From contig JAGFNQ010001188.1 of the NCBI GenBank assembly GCA_024364735.1, forward strand, positions 318,607-382,606: a stretch of DNA of 64,000 nt. Direction: 5' to 3'. Under the pieces are notes generated by a model. That model searched no databases. It was not told the DNA's origin and was given only the letters and a program-made list of their open reading frames with translations. This DNA comes from Boesenbergia rotunda (Eukaryota > Streptophyta > Magnoliopsida > Zingiberales > Zingiberaceae). The position numbers and the translations under genes were made by a program. Position 1 is the first letter of the stretch. Each line of letters begins with the position of its first letter. Shown here in pieces: positions 47,096 through 58,594 of the stretch.

Positions 47096-47779
47096 ACCTA
47101 AGTAAAGTTATTCGTGAAGTAGTGCGACGAGTGNTTGCAAAAATGTTGCAGAAACAGCCGCTTTACCTCTGCGAAACTCCCAACTGATCCACCCGGGAGT
47201 CCGCCAAACCATCGTTGAGCCTGCCCGGAGAGGGTTGTCAGGAAAGCGCGGCATTTGACGCCCTCCGGGTATTGGTGCAACTGGGCGGCGCTTTCAAATT
47301 TCATGACGTGCTCCTCGGGCGGGGTCAACTGGCCCCCGAGTACTCAGGCATGGTGAAGAATCGTAGATCTTGGGAACGGGATCCCCAAGAATTTGTGAGG
47401 AGAAAGGGCTGCGAGTCGGATAGGCTGCGGCGGGGTCAGCTAAACCTTTCCCTTTATCTGGGCGCGCCTGGTGCGCCAGGGCTGGACGCTGAAGCTTCGG
47501 TCGGGGCTGAGTAGGCCTCGTTCCGAAAAAGTGCTCGGGGAAATTAGGAACGAAGGGGTCGGGCTGAGCAGCCATCACCTTCTGAATTTCCCCGTATAGA
47601 GGGACCAAGGGGCCGGGCCCTTGTATTACCCGGTCGGCGGATGCGATTGTTGTGCCTTTGCGTCCGGACAGACATCAGCATTTCATATTCTTCTGGCGAA
47701 AGAGTACCGTCAGTGGATTGGGGGTTTTCCATTCTTCGCTCTCGATCAGGCAGAAAGGCCCTCCTTCTAGCGCCAAATT
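47096..47779 (-). pseudogene. Degenerate Ty3/Gypsy gag
   Basis: Starting next to the LTR at 47780, the coding sequence runs through three different frames, so at least two frameshifts. The recognisable part near 47140-47330 has CRAFLTTLSGQAQRWFGGLP and FAEVKRLFLQHF, the Retrotrans_gag domain. Homology stops at or beside the single N at 47134. Confidence 0.7.
47134..47134. other. Ambiguous base N at an element junction
   Basis: The only N in the window. Gag homology lies to its right and unrelated AT-rich sequence to its left. Confidence 0.9.
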
Positions 47780-48778
47780 TGATCCTGTCGCCGAGCGTAA
47801 TGGAGCCGCAACCGGATGACGGTGTAGCGATGGGTGACGTGGATGCCGACGGGATGTCCTCGCGCAGAATGACAACGCCGTAGGGGGTGTCCTCCGACGG
47901 AACGGAAGCGGATGTCGCCTGGTGCACGGCTGGAGGTGGACCTGCTGAGGAAGATGACCGTTAGCAACCTAGCCGGGAGACGTCCCGGCAAGGCACTCCG
48001 ACGGTCAAGTCAGTCCTCCGATGAACAGGAAAAATGATGCAGTATGTAGACGAGGGGCGTCGTGCGCGCGTCCCTGATAATGAGGAGGGGAGTGGCTTAT
48101 ATAGCCGGGGAAAAGGACCCAGTATGGCCTGTGTCAGGATTCTCTGACAGGGTCAGAAGATATGGTATGATTATGTCGATTTGAGTATGGCCTGTGTCAG
48201 GATTCTCTGACAGGGTCAGAAGATATGGTATGGTTATGTCGATTTGTAACCAACCTTCTTTGTCGTATACTATTTGTCTTATGTGAGGACAAAGACAGGT
48301 TTCTGTAAGTCTCTGACAGGCGGCGCCTGTTAGAGAGTGTCAGTTCGTACGAGTGGTGACAGCCTGTTACCTGCAGCTGGTGCAGGTGTATTTTGTCTTT
48401 ATCCCAGGGTGATTCTGAGAGAGTGCCCGAGTGGACACCGGGACGGCACGCCCGGGTGGATATCAAGCATGGGCATAAAGGACTGCCGGGCGGATGCACT
48501 CGGATGAACGAGGCGTGTAAGCCTTAATGTGGCCGGGCGGAAATACCAGGATAGACGAGACGTGTAAGCCTTAATGTGGTCGGCCGGGTTTGACCGGCCG
48601 GATGAACCGCTATATTTATTCTAACCGGCCGCCTTGAGTTCGACCGGCCGGCGAAGCCCCTGGGCCCGGCCAGGACGTTTGTCGAGTTGGCTGCCCGTAC
48701 AATGACGTGGACCTTGAAGCTGGCCAGGTCGTTTGCCACGTTGGCTGCCCGTAGGGTGCCAAATATAGGGCAGGATCA
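47780..48778 (-). repeat. 5' LTR of a truncated Gypsy element
   Basis: Begins TGATCCTGTCGCCGAGCG and ends GGGCAGGATCA (999 bp). The inner border reads GCGCCAAATT, typical of Gypsy primer regions. It contains GGCCGG-rich palindromic stretches (48570-48670) and a 63-bp tandem duplication. Confidence 0.75.
48121..48246. repeat. 63-bp tandem duplication
   Basis: 48121-48183 and 48184-48246 are head-to-tail copies with one difference, starting AGTATGGCCTGTGTCAGG. Confidence 0.95.
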
Positions 48779-48961
48779 ATATAAATCCTCGTTTTAAAAT
48801 ATTGGATTACTTAATTGTGATTTAATTTTCTTTATATCGTGTGTGTGAGTATGTTAATCAAGTATAAATCCACACCGCAAATATTTAAACCCACTAATAT
48901 GCACTTAATCGTTCAGCAAATACTCATTAATTCATAACGATGACAGTAGCAAGATTCAAAT

Positions 48962-50484
48962 TCAATTGATTGATTGTTTCTCGAGTTCATCCTTGGGTTG
49001 CTTGCTGTTCATCAAGGTCTGAAGAGCATGGACCAAGTCTTCCAAGCATCCGGTGGCCTTGTCGTGGGCGCGAATGTTCTTGGGCATCAGCTGCTCCGCG
49101 ACGTCGGCCGGCGAAATCTTCACCGCCGCCAGCAGCTCCCTCACCTTCTCGAACAGGGGATGCGCCTCCACTTCCAGGTAGTTCTTGGCTAACACCTTGA
49201 AGGCCTCGAACTCGCAGTAGCCGAGCTCGACGTGCATGTCCATCCTCCCCCTCCTTATCAGCGCCGGGTCCAGCTTCTCCACGTGGTTGGTGGTGAAGAC
49301 GATGAGCCGCTCGCCGCCGCAGGCCGACCAGAGGCCGTCGATGAAGTTGAGCAGCCCCGAGAGGGTCACCCTGCTCTCGCCTTTCTCCTTCGACTCCTTC
49401 GCCTTATTCTTCTCCTTCGACTCCTTGACCTTCTTCTCCTTCCTGGCTTCGCCGCCGCGGGCGCCGGAGAGCTGGAGGGAGCAATCGATGTCCTCGATGA
49501 CGATGATGGACTTGCCGGTGGTGTTGACGATGAGGCGGCGGAGCTCGGTGTTGTGGCGGATAGCGGTGAGCTCGATGTCGTAGACGTCGTAGTCGAGGAA
49601 ATTGGCCATGCAGGCGATCATGGTGGACTTGCCGGTGCCCGGCGGGCCGTACAGAAGGTAGCCGCGCTTCCACGCCTTCCCGATCTTCGCGTAGTAATCC
49701 CGACTCTTGCTGAACGTCTCCAGGTCGTCCATGATCGCCTGCTTCTTCTTCGGATCCATTGCCAACGTCGCGAAGCTCGCCGGGTGCTTGAATTCCACCT
49801 GCAATTCAATTCGAAACAGAACAACTCTGTCTTCGATCGATATGAGTTGAGCAATTGATTCAAAACCTGAGTCCAGAGGCGATCGCCGCCGGCCATGGAG
49901 TTCGTGTAGAGTTTCCGCTGCCGGTTCCTCATCTCGATCGCGTTGCTCGTCTCCATGACGTGCTCAAGGTACTCGTTGACCACCTCCGGCCGGTGCCGGG
50001 CGTCGAAGGTCAACGTGTAGTACTTCTTCTCATTATTCCACAGCCTCGCCGACCCTTTCTCGATCTGCTGGCAGTGGTACCTCCACGTCACCTTGATCGC
50101 CCCTGCTTTCTTCTTCTTCTTCTTCTTCTCCTCCATGGCCGGCAGGAACTCGTCGGCGATCTCCTCGGCGTCGTCCACGGTGAGCACGATGCTGCGCCCG
50201 GTGCGGTCGGTGCCGGCCTTCATGCGGAGCGCGCGGTCGGAGAACATGGCGCCGAGGTAGCACTCGGCGGCGGAGAACACCCGGTTGTACATGTGCCACT
50301 CCCGGCCTTGCTCCGGGATGGTGATCTGCACCTCCCGGAACCACCACAGCTTCGCGCGGCGGAACAGCCGGCACAGCACGCCCGGCAGCTGGTTCACCAC
50401 GCCCATCAAATTAAACATGATCATCGTGTTCATAGCCGTCAGGGTGGCGCCGGCCAACCCGCCGGAGTTCCTATAGCTAAACAT
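48962..50484 (-). CDS. AAA-type ATPase (AATP1/HSR4/BCS1-like), two exons
   Basis: Exon 1 is 49867-50484 (ATG at 50484, 206 codons); exon 2 is 48962-49798 (278 codons plus TGA). The intron (49799-49866) is GT/AG with matching phase; total 484 residues, normal for the family. These proteins use ATP hydrolysis to remodel or translocate proteins; plant members sit in mitochondrial or ER membranes and several respond to stress and pathogens. N-terminus: hydrophobic segment (residues ~15-45), then the AAA-associated domain. AAA core: Walker A GPPGTGKST, Walker B IIVIEDIDCSL, sensor IVFTTNH, and RRGRMDMH in the arginine region. A Lys/Glu-rich insertion (KEKKVKESKEKNK) follows Walker B. Third codon positions are very GC-rich. 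No damage seen; an intact host gene. The exact sub-family member is not resolved. Confidence 0.92.
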
Positions 50485-51047
50485 GGTCACTGACAGCCGG
50501 TGCAATTACAAGAACCAACAATTTAAACGTGATAAAGTTCCAAAGCCGAAAGGTGTGAGGGCTGTCGTGATTTGTGTGTTGTGCTCCAACTCTGTACTGG
50601 AGATTAGGGTTGATCGATCGATCGATCAATCGTTCTCTGACACATGCAGAGAGAGATTCAGATTAGTTAGTAGCAGAGTAATTTCCTGTGACTCAGAATT
50701 GAGTGGAGAGAGACAAAGTGGTGTGGGATTTCAATTTCATATTCAAAAAGCCTCCTTTTTTTTGTTTTGGCACATGGTGTGCTAGTTTTGGGTTCCTCAG
50801 TGATTAATGTATTGGGGTTTGTGGCATGTGGGTGAGTGGATTTGAGCTGGAACCTATTGTAATTGTTTGGTAATGCATCTTGCAAAGTATCTAACAGGTG
50901 GAGCCGCATTTGAACTTTGTTATATATTCAGTTCGTTTTAGTATTAAGTATCTTACAGCTGGTTGGATTCCACCGACCCAGGAGCTCATCTCCTTTTCAC
51001 CTATCCTTTGTTCTGTCAGCACAGAGAGATCAACGGGTCGGATTCAT
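50485..51047 (-). promoter_or_regulatory. 5' leader and proximal promoter of the AAA-ATPase gene
   Basis: The non-coding region upstream of the ATG contains a GATCGATCGATCGATC run (50612-50632). I could not place a TATA box with confidence. It ends at the MITE insertion. Confidence 0.4.
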
Positions 51048-51448
51048 CTGGCCCATGAGAGCATATCCTCTGTTATCACTTTGTCCTCTGTTCCACTCTG
51101 TTCTTATTCGTCGACGACGATCGACGAGTCGTTCAATCATCGATCGAATACCACCGGCGACCTCCGGCCGCCGCCCCGAACAAAACTATACCCTGGGAAT
51201 ACGGTGAACCCGTCGGGATCACCGCAATTGCGATCTTGTCGGATTCACCGTCGAATTTGGCGAGATTGCTAATTGCGGCGATTCCAACCGATTCACCGTT
51301 CTTTCAGGATATCATTTGATTCGGGACGATGATAAAAAACCATCGATGATGCCCGATCGACAATCAGACGACTCACCGATCGTCGCCGACGAGTGTGGAC
51401 AGTGAGGATAGGGATCCTCTGGACAGAGGATCCGATCTGCTGGCCCAT
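51048..51448. mobile_element. MULE-type MITE upstream of the AAA-ATPase gene (TSD CTGGCCCAT)
   Basis: The element is 51057-51439 (383 bp) between perfect 9-bp direct repeats CTGGCCCAT (51048-51056, 51440-51448). The left end GAGAGCATATCCTCTG resembles GGGAGCAGATCCTCTG of the 1.76-kb element; the right end in reverse is CAGATCGGATCCTCTG. The inner part holds the shared core CCCCGAACAAAACTATA...ACGGTGAACC. Outside, about 60 bp on each side are similar in direct orientation (CTGTCAGCACAGAGAGA...CGGATTC versus CTAGCTCAGAAAGACC...TGGATTC), so the insertion hit one unit of an older duplication. Confidence 0.8.
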
Positions 51449-51595
51449 GGGTTTAGCTCCCCTCCACCTGTACTTTGCTTTGCTAGCTCAGAAAGACCAG
51501 TCGGTTGGATTCCACTGACACCTAGATCAGCTCAAAAATCTTTGATATGTGATTGTTTGGTTAATTTCTTTAGACCAAACAGTTGTTCGGACTAA

Positions 51596-53750
51596 AGGCA
51601 TCTCCAATAGTTAGACCTCCGTATGAGTCTTTTTTTTATAGTTTCTAATGTCACCTCAATGCTACATCAAAAGTATAAAACTTACCACTTTCTTTGCGAT
51701 CAAAAAATCCTTCTATAACTTTTTTGTGAACCTATATTATCAATTTTTTTATGCATCATTAATTACTGACCTCACCTATATTATTAATTTTGAAATGAAA
51801 GAGCAGAATTGAAATTTCTTTACCGCTCTTAAATTACAAATCTCAAACCTTGCATCCATAATGGTTAGAACTTTTTTCTTTAATTTTTCATTTCAAAAAC
51901 CTTTTTAAAAATCTTCCATTGGAGATGGCCGGAGTGATTAGCCTCTAGGGCAACCACAATAACTATCAACGAGGTTGGGAGTTAATAACTCTAAGATCTT
52001 CTTGAAAGCCAAAATGATGTAGAAGTGTGTTCTAAGCATAGTATGTATTAGGAGGAAAAGGCCATTTGTGACACCAAAAGAGGTCATCCTCTTAGATAAA
52101 TTGGCGAGGTAGCGAGGTTACGTTGCACTCAAGAACTTCTAATTGCATGGAAAATTTAAAAGAGCTCAACTGTAAGAACTTCTAGGTGTCCACTATGGAT
52201 ACCTACACTAGTAATATCTTAGATAATGATCTGTTGGAAGATTTCTGTTATTATTCCACAATGTTGCCGGAGATATAAGGAGGGTAGTCTAAATTAAAAG
52301 TACAAATTAACACAACTCATATTTATCTATCAAGATAACTTGAACAAATAATCTTAAGCATCGGCTTGCGATGATCAAGTCGAGCGTCTAGGTTGTCCAA
52401 ATACAAGAGGGGCTTCATTGGCTGCTTGCTAAATGTTTCTCGAATCCGAGTGGGAGCCGAACGACCAATCTTCAAGCAGGAGTGTCAGCCGAAAACCAAG
52501 TTGATTTCTTGTGTTCGAGTGGGAAGCTGAGTGCTCGAGAGTGAATATTGCTGGCAAGTCCTAGTGATCCGAGAGCTTCTATCTTGAGCCCGAGTGGGAA
52601 TCAATGTCGAGTCAGCTGAGTTTCCAAGTGGGTCATCGAGTTGATGTTGAGCTACAGAGTGGGTTTCAAACTGCGGAATTGGTAAAGTTGAGTGCTCAAG
52701 ATGGATGCTCGAGTCCAAATGGAAAGTGGCGGAGAGAAGCCTAGTGCTCAGGACAAACGCCAAGTACTCAGGAACAAACCTAAGTGTCACTGACTAATCG
52801 AGTCCGAGTGAGTTGCATGAGTTACGTCGCCGCTCGACTTTGAATTAAGACGTCGTGTCCTGCGGCAAGGTAGTCTCCTTAAAACAGATTCATCCTCACC
52901 AGCGGTGCTATGAGGTCACACTAGATGTCTGTTTTCTAGGATAAAATGGTGAAAATCACGATCACAACCTAGCACAAGTTGTCATGGTGAACTGAATATG
53001 TACCTGAACACTATTACAGGTATCTATCGAGTGAAGAATTGCACAATAAAAAGAAAGAGAAAAACAAGGGGATGCAAGGCGGAAGAATATTTCTTCTCTT
53101 TTGCTCACACTTTCTTTATGTGTCTTTCTATCTTTTTATTTCCCTATCTTGGGTTCAAGTTCCAAGTCTCCTTATATAGGAGTGGCAACCTTTCATGAGC
53201 AACATGCATAGGCCTATGAGCCAATCAATCTTGAGCAACAAGCCAAGGTCTATGGCACAACACTGGCTAAGCCACATGTGTTTGAGCATACTAATTAAAG
53301 AAAATTGTGGCAAACATTAACTGATCCATGTGGACACACTACGCCAGAATCATTTGAGTTGGTGCCATCGGTTCACACCCCCTTGTGCTCTAAATATCAA
53401 CCTTAATATTGCTCAACTTTCAATGTGGAACTAATGCCTCATTCATTTATATTCACGTTATCCGACATGATCTTCCTTCTAACTCATCCAATTGGCAACC
53501 TCCGGAGTGCTCAACATTTCGAGCACCTCCCTCAACTTCCACATGGTAGCTTAAGCGCCTCTCTTTGCTTTCACTTAGCAGCCTAAGCACCTCTTTTAAC
53601 CTTCAAAGTTTTCAAACGTCTAAGCACTCTCTCAACTTCCATTTAGTAGCCAAAGCACATCCCTCAACTTTCACTCAGTAGTTCAAGAACTTCTTTCTAT
53701 TAGAACTTCTAGTGGTATTTTGATATATTATCAAATAAGTTTAAGATTAG
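51596..53750. other. Retroelement-like remnant, unresolved
   Basis: 52420-52830 has repeated GAGTGGGAA(G)C / GAGTGCTCGAG stretches on the plus strand, and 53165-53190 reads CTTATATAGG, a possible minus-strand TATA region. This resembles LTR sequence but no ends, gag or pol could be fixed. Confidence 0.35.
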
Positions 53751-53754
53751 GCCT

Positions 53755-54713
53755 TGCTATGTTTTAACATTGTGTCTAAGTGCAAAAGGACTTGGGAGAA
53801 AACACATGTACCCGATGATTTTGGAGCATCAGAGATTGCAAAACCTTGACAGAAGATGCAAGCGAGCGAGAATGATATTATGAGAAAGGAGCCAACTAGC
53901 TCAGTACATCTGAGAGACAAGCTATGACAAACTATTTTAGTGGAGCGAGAAGGACACATGGGGAGTGAGCCGAAAGTGGTTGGTGCCTCCGATAGATGAG
54001 AAATTGGAAAGAAGACTGCTCATGGCGATTGAGACAAAGTTCGGACAACTATTTGTTCGAGCAATCGGAGTATCACTTAGGCAACTAGAGAAGGTGAGCT
54101 CAGTGAATGGTCAAGTACAAAGGTTAACCATATTTCAAGTGGCCGAAAGCAATCTAGGTGACCGGAAGCAGTCGAGGCGACCAGAAGATGATCGTCGAGT
54201 CATTCAAACCGGTTGTTGAAACGAATTAGAAAATCACACCAATGGACTCCAGGTGACTAGAAGGAGTTCCAGAGCCGTTATCGAGCTATTGCCAAAGCAA
54301 ATAAAACTTGAAATCATGTCAACAAAGATCCAGTCAACCGGAAGACTTCCGAATGATCAAAAGGTGCCACGTTAATACAACGGTTAGATCAAGATGAAGT
54401 CTATAAAAGGGACTGAAGCTCGAAGAACCAAAAACAATAACTCAAATTCATTGTCTTTCAATTCTATTTTATTACTCTTATGCTCAATTGTTGTAAGAGA
54501 CTTCTCCGCCTTTGGGTCATTTCCATAGACGAAAACTTAGTGGACATATTTTCATAGTTCTTGGACAAACAACTCATGGATTGCAAACCAAGTAAACTTC
54601 GAGCCTCCTTCTTTTATGCATTATTTGTTTTGTTAATGTGTATCCTTGCTAAGTCATTATCAAGAGAAATCTGAGTTTAATTTACAAGTCGTTATTCATC
54701 TCTCCCCTCTAAC
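53755..54713 (+). repeat. Probable Copia-type LTR
   Basis: It includes TATA-like TCTATAAAAGGG at about 54400 and ends in CATCTCTCCCCTCTAAC, the typical close of plus-oriented LTRs in this window. The start at TGCTATGTTTTAAC is a guess. The next element begins directly after it. Confidence 0.5.
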
Positions 54714-54718
54714 GATCC

Positions 54719-56150
54719 TGTAAGGATCGTTCCGTACGCTAGAAGGGGGGGGGTGAATAGCGTTTCGCCGAATTCTTGTTCCTACACGATTAGTTTGCAC
54801 AGCGGAAATAATAGTAAAACAATAATAAAATCACTAACCAATGCTAACACGGCGATTTTAGTTGGTATCCACCCCGGTCGGGTGACTAATCCAACAATCC
54901 GTAGGTGGATCAAACCCCGGATAACCTCCGGCTAGAACTCGTCGCTCCTTGTGGGTGGAGAAACCTCGCCACAACACCAAGGACACTTCCTGAGTATACA
55001 AGACTACTAACTTGCCCTATTCAATCAAGTTTCGTCAAGAAACTCAGCCACCACGATGTCCTCTTTAAATAGGACTCGGGGCTGATTTCTCGCTACCAGT
55101 CGACTGCCCCCAGGGCAGTCGACTGGTGCCAGCTAAATCCGACCGTTGCAACCCCAACGTTCGAATTTTAGCCAACTCACCAGTCGCTACCAGTCGACTG
55201 CCCCCAGGGCAGTCGACTGGTCCCAAGGCTGAGACCTTTCTGTGAGTTCCATCAGTCGACTGCCACCAGACCAGTCGACTGGTCTACTCACCCACCTAAG
55301 GTTACCCTTCCTGAGCACATTTCACTCCGCACTCAAACCCTAGGATTTCCCAAGTACAATCACACTGCACTCGTACCCTCACGACTCGACTGACTCCTCA
55401 TCTGCAGCCTCGACTGTTGCCTTCGCGCCCTCTTCATCTTCGGCTCCCATCCCTCGGATGCACGCAAGCCTCCAGCTTGCCTCCATGCCATCCTTCACGC
55501 ATGCCTCAAAGTCCGCGCCCATCAGCTCATCGTCCCTGTCACCAAGGTCCCTCAGATGCGCACGCCAGCCTCCAGCTGGCCTCCATGCCATCCTTCACGG
55601 TTCTGAGGCCGTCCAGTCAGGTCCATATGCGTAACCTGTACAACCTGCACACTCAACATACGCATATCAAATACAAGGGTATACCTAACTTAAACCCTTT
55701 GCCCAAACATCAAAACCCATGGTCACTCCGGACCATCTTAGGGCCGATTGCTCCAACAATCTCCCCCTTTTTGATGTTTGGCAATCCGTTTAAGTTAGGA
55801 AAGCAAGATAGTAGTAAATAGCAAAAACTATGCTAAATGAATGCATATGCAATGCATAACTGGATCCTATCCCAAGGCATTCCACACCTAACCCTCCAAG
55901 TTAGGAATTTTACACCTAGCCCTCCAAGCTAGGATTTTCACCACCTAACCCTCCAAGTTAGGATTTTCCCAACACCTAGCCCTCCGAGCTAGGACTTTTA
56001 CCACCTAACCCTCCAAGTTAGGATTTTCAACACCTAGCCCTCCAACTAGGACTTTTCCCACCTAACCCTCCAAGTTAGGATTTTCTACCAAACTGGGCTT
56101 TTTAAAGCTTCTCCCAAGCTCCCCCTTACACTGCACATCATGAACCGACA
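54719..56150 (-). mobile_element. Truncated Copia-type element (3' LTR plus internal tail)
   Basis: The LTR is 54719-55758 (1040 bp), TGTAAGG to CCAACA, followed by a polypurine tract (minus strand) and about 390 bp of internal sequence with CCTAACCCTCCAAGTTAGG units (55875-56090). Homology then stops. The LTR is a relative of the one at 2655-3757: it shares GCAGCGGAAA near its start, clustered CAGTCGACTG palindromes (55095-55290) and the GCCATCCTTCACG stretches. Confidence 0.7.
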
Positions 56151-57668
56151 AGGCTCCTAGAGATATGATTGAACCCTATTCACAACTTGCCCCTTCGAGC
56201 ACATCAAACCTCTCTTGTCTTATCATTATCTCCAAACATCTCTTGGTATAATTTTGACCAGAATGACTTTGCATCATGCATAGAACGGTTAGAGCAAAAG
56301 GATCTTTGTAGAGATGTCTAGTTGATTAGAAAATAACAAATTTATTATAATAGAGCAGGATCAATTGTAGATAAGTGTATGTTCTCGGGAAATTTTTTTT
56401 CCTATCCTTAGTCATTTGACAGTCGATTATAAATTAATTTCATGTTATATTTCTCTTTATATAATCTAAAATAGATTGTAAAATTATCTAAATTGAGCGT
56501 AATTATCTTTCTACTTACCAAGTTAGAGCAAGAAGCCCATAATTGGACATTCTGCACGAGTCTACACCTATCCCTAGGGTTCACCCTTATCAATAGTTCG
56601 TACTACATTCATATAGTCAAAAGTGTAGGGATCTATATGTGACAACAATATAAAAAATGCAGCGGAAAATAAGATTCCTTGAGCGACCCATGCGAAAAAT
56701 TCGTACGAAGTTTGATTTATCTAATAAATATACCTTTGGAGCGTGCCCTTCGCTTATCCCGCTAGTCCTTTGGTTCGTCGGATCTTAGCACGATCAGAGT
56801 GTTCATGCCTCTAGTAGTATCCATATGAACATGTCTCCATTCGTCGTAGCAACTAAGTCCCGGAGAGGAACCACCTTCATGGTGCTAGCCACCTAAGGGG
56901 GTTCGACCACCAAGGAGGAAGAAAGGGGCAAGGGATTTTCGGCCAAGGAGGAGGAGAATGATGAAGACTACCTCTTCCTCCAAAAGTTCAACAAACCCTC
57001 TTTTATACTTATCCCATGAATACGAAAGAGTTTTGCCCCTTGAGCTTCCCTTCCCATTAATGCCCATAAAGCCTCAATGAATACCAATGTCTTTTGGTAT
57101 TCTTATAACCTTTTGTATTCATCCAATGAATACAAATGATTTTTGTCTCTTGGTCTTCCAGTCTAATCTAAATGAGTATAACTAGGATTAGGCTTAATTC
57201 ATTATTGGATTCATTTGAGTCTAACTCAATTAATCTAATTTCAGATCATATTTTAGTCAAACTAAAATCAATATATCTCCGAAACAATATGTTCTTTGTG
57301 TGTGACCCAATAGACTCTTGTAACGTTGACAATGTATCTAAACTACTTTAGATATATAAACAATGAGCGGCATCTAGCAATGCATCATTGATACCCAAGT
57401 GACGAGAATATCGAGATTCAACATAACCTTTCTGTGTTTATTATGTTGTATAACTTTGTCCTTCTATCCTTGATATCTAGATTGATTAATGAGGCATAAA
57501 CTGTGTCATTCCCTTATCAATCTTTGTGTTTCTTGATCTCCAAGTAGACTTACTCAAGCAAATGAGCTCATTATCTCGTATTGACTCATTTGAGCATGAC
57601 CATGCATTTTAGTAGACCTACTCGATCAAGGGGCCATAGATATCACTCCCATCATATGGAAGGGATAG
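56151..57668. repeat. Unresolved repeat, possible LTR
   Basis: ATGCAGCGGAAAATAAG near 56657 resembles a motif near the start of minus-oriented LTRs in this window, so 56620-57660 may be another LTR. No matching ends or coding sequence. Confidence 0.3.
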
Positions 57669-58580
57669 TGATGGATCGTCTAGGCGTGCTAGAGGGGGGG
57701 TGAATAGCACTTTTTCCGTTTGATCTCTACGAAGTTGTTAGTGCAGCGGAAATAATATGCAAATGAAAAGATTAACAATGCTAACAACCAACCATTTACT
57801 TGGTATCCACCCAGATGGGTGACTAATCCAAGGATCCATGCCGTACACCAGTTCCACTATGAAAATTCTCTTTCAGGTGGAGAAACCTTTACACTGGTGA
57901 TCTTCCTCTTTTCAGAATACAGTAGAATACAAGAGAGGAAGTGGAGAACACTTTTCAGACGAGCAACACTTCGACACTATACGGAACCGTACCGTTCACG
58001 TGCAAAAAGGTGCTCCTTTTATAGGTGAACAGGACAAACTCGCAGTCTGTCCAGCCCCGTACCAGTCGACTGCCCCAAAGGCAGTCGACTGGTCTAGCAT
58101 TAATTGCTAGTCAACGACTAGTTTTTGGGGTATACCAGTCGACTTCCCCAAGGGCAGTCGACTGGTCCGAGGCCGAAAACTCTCTGTGAGTTTTGGCAGT
58201 CGACTGCCCTGCCTCTCAGCCTTGCTCCAGCAACTCCGGACCTTCTCCTTCACGTGTGCCTTCAGGTCTGCTCCCTTGGCTTGCCTCTTGAAGTCCTCTT
58301 CCTCTGGCTATCGTCCCTCGGATGCGCACGCAAGCCTTCCCTTGGCTTGCCTCCATGCCACCCTTCACGTGTGCCCTTGAAGTCCACTTCCCGGCTTGCC
58401 CTTGGAGCTCTCCTCCCTCGGCTCTCGTCCCTCGGATATGTCCACCATGTGTGATTCTCCAAGTCCTACAAACTCAATCACACACATCAAACACAACATA
58501 ACACTCTAACCATAAACATATTCACCCACACACATCAAAACCATGATCTTCCAATCATTTAAGGGTCGATTGCCTCAACA
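57669..58580 (-). repeat. 3' LTR of the Sire-like element
   Basis: Plus strand TGATGGATCG...GCCTCAACA, 912 bp. It includes CAGTCGACTG palindromes at 58060-58210. The polypurine tract follows on the minus strand (AAAAAGGGAGAGAT). Confidence 0.75.
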
Positions 58581-58594
58581 ATCTCTCCCTTTTT

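Noticed and set aside
49232..50493. Long plus-strand open frames opposite the AAA-ATPase gene
   Set aside because: They are shadows of GC-rich codons on the other strand, rich in unnatural residue runs and without domains.
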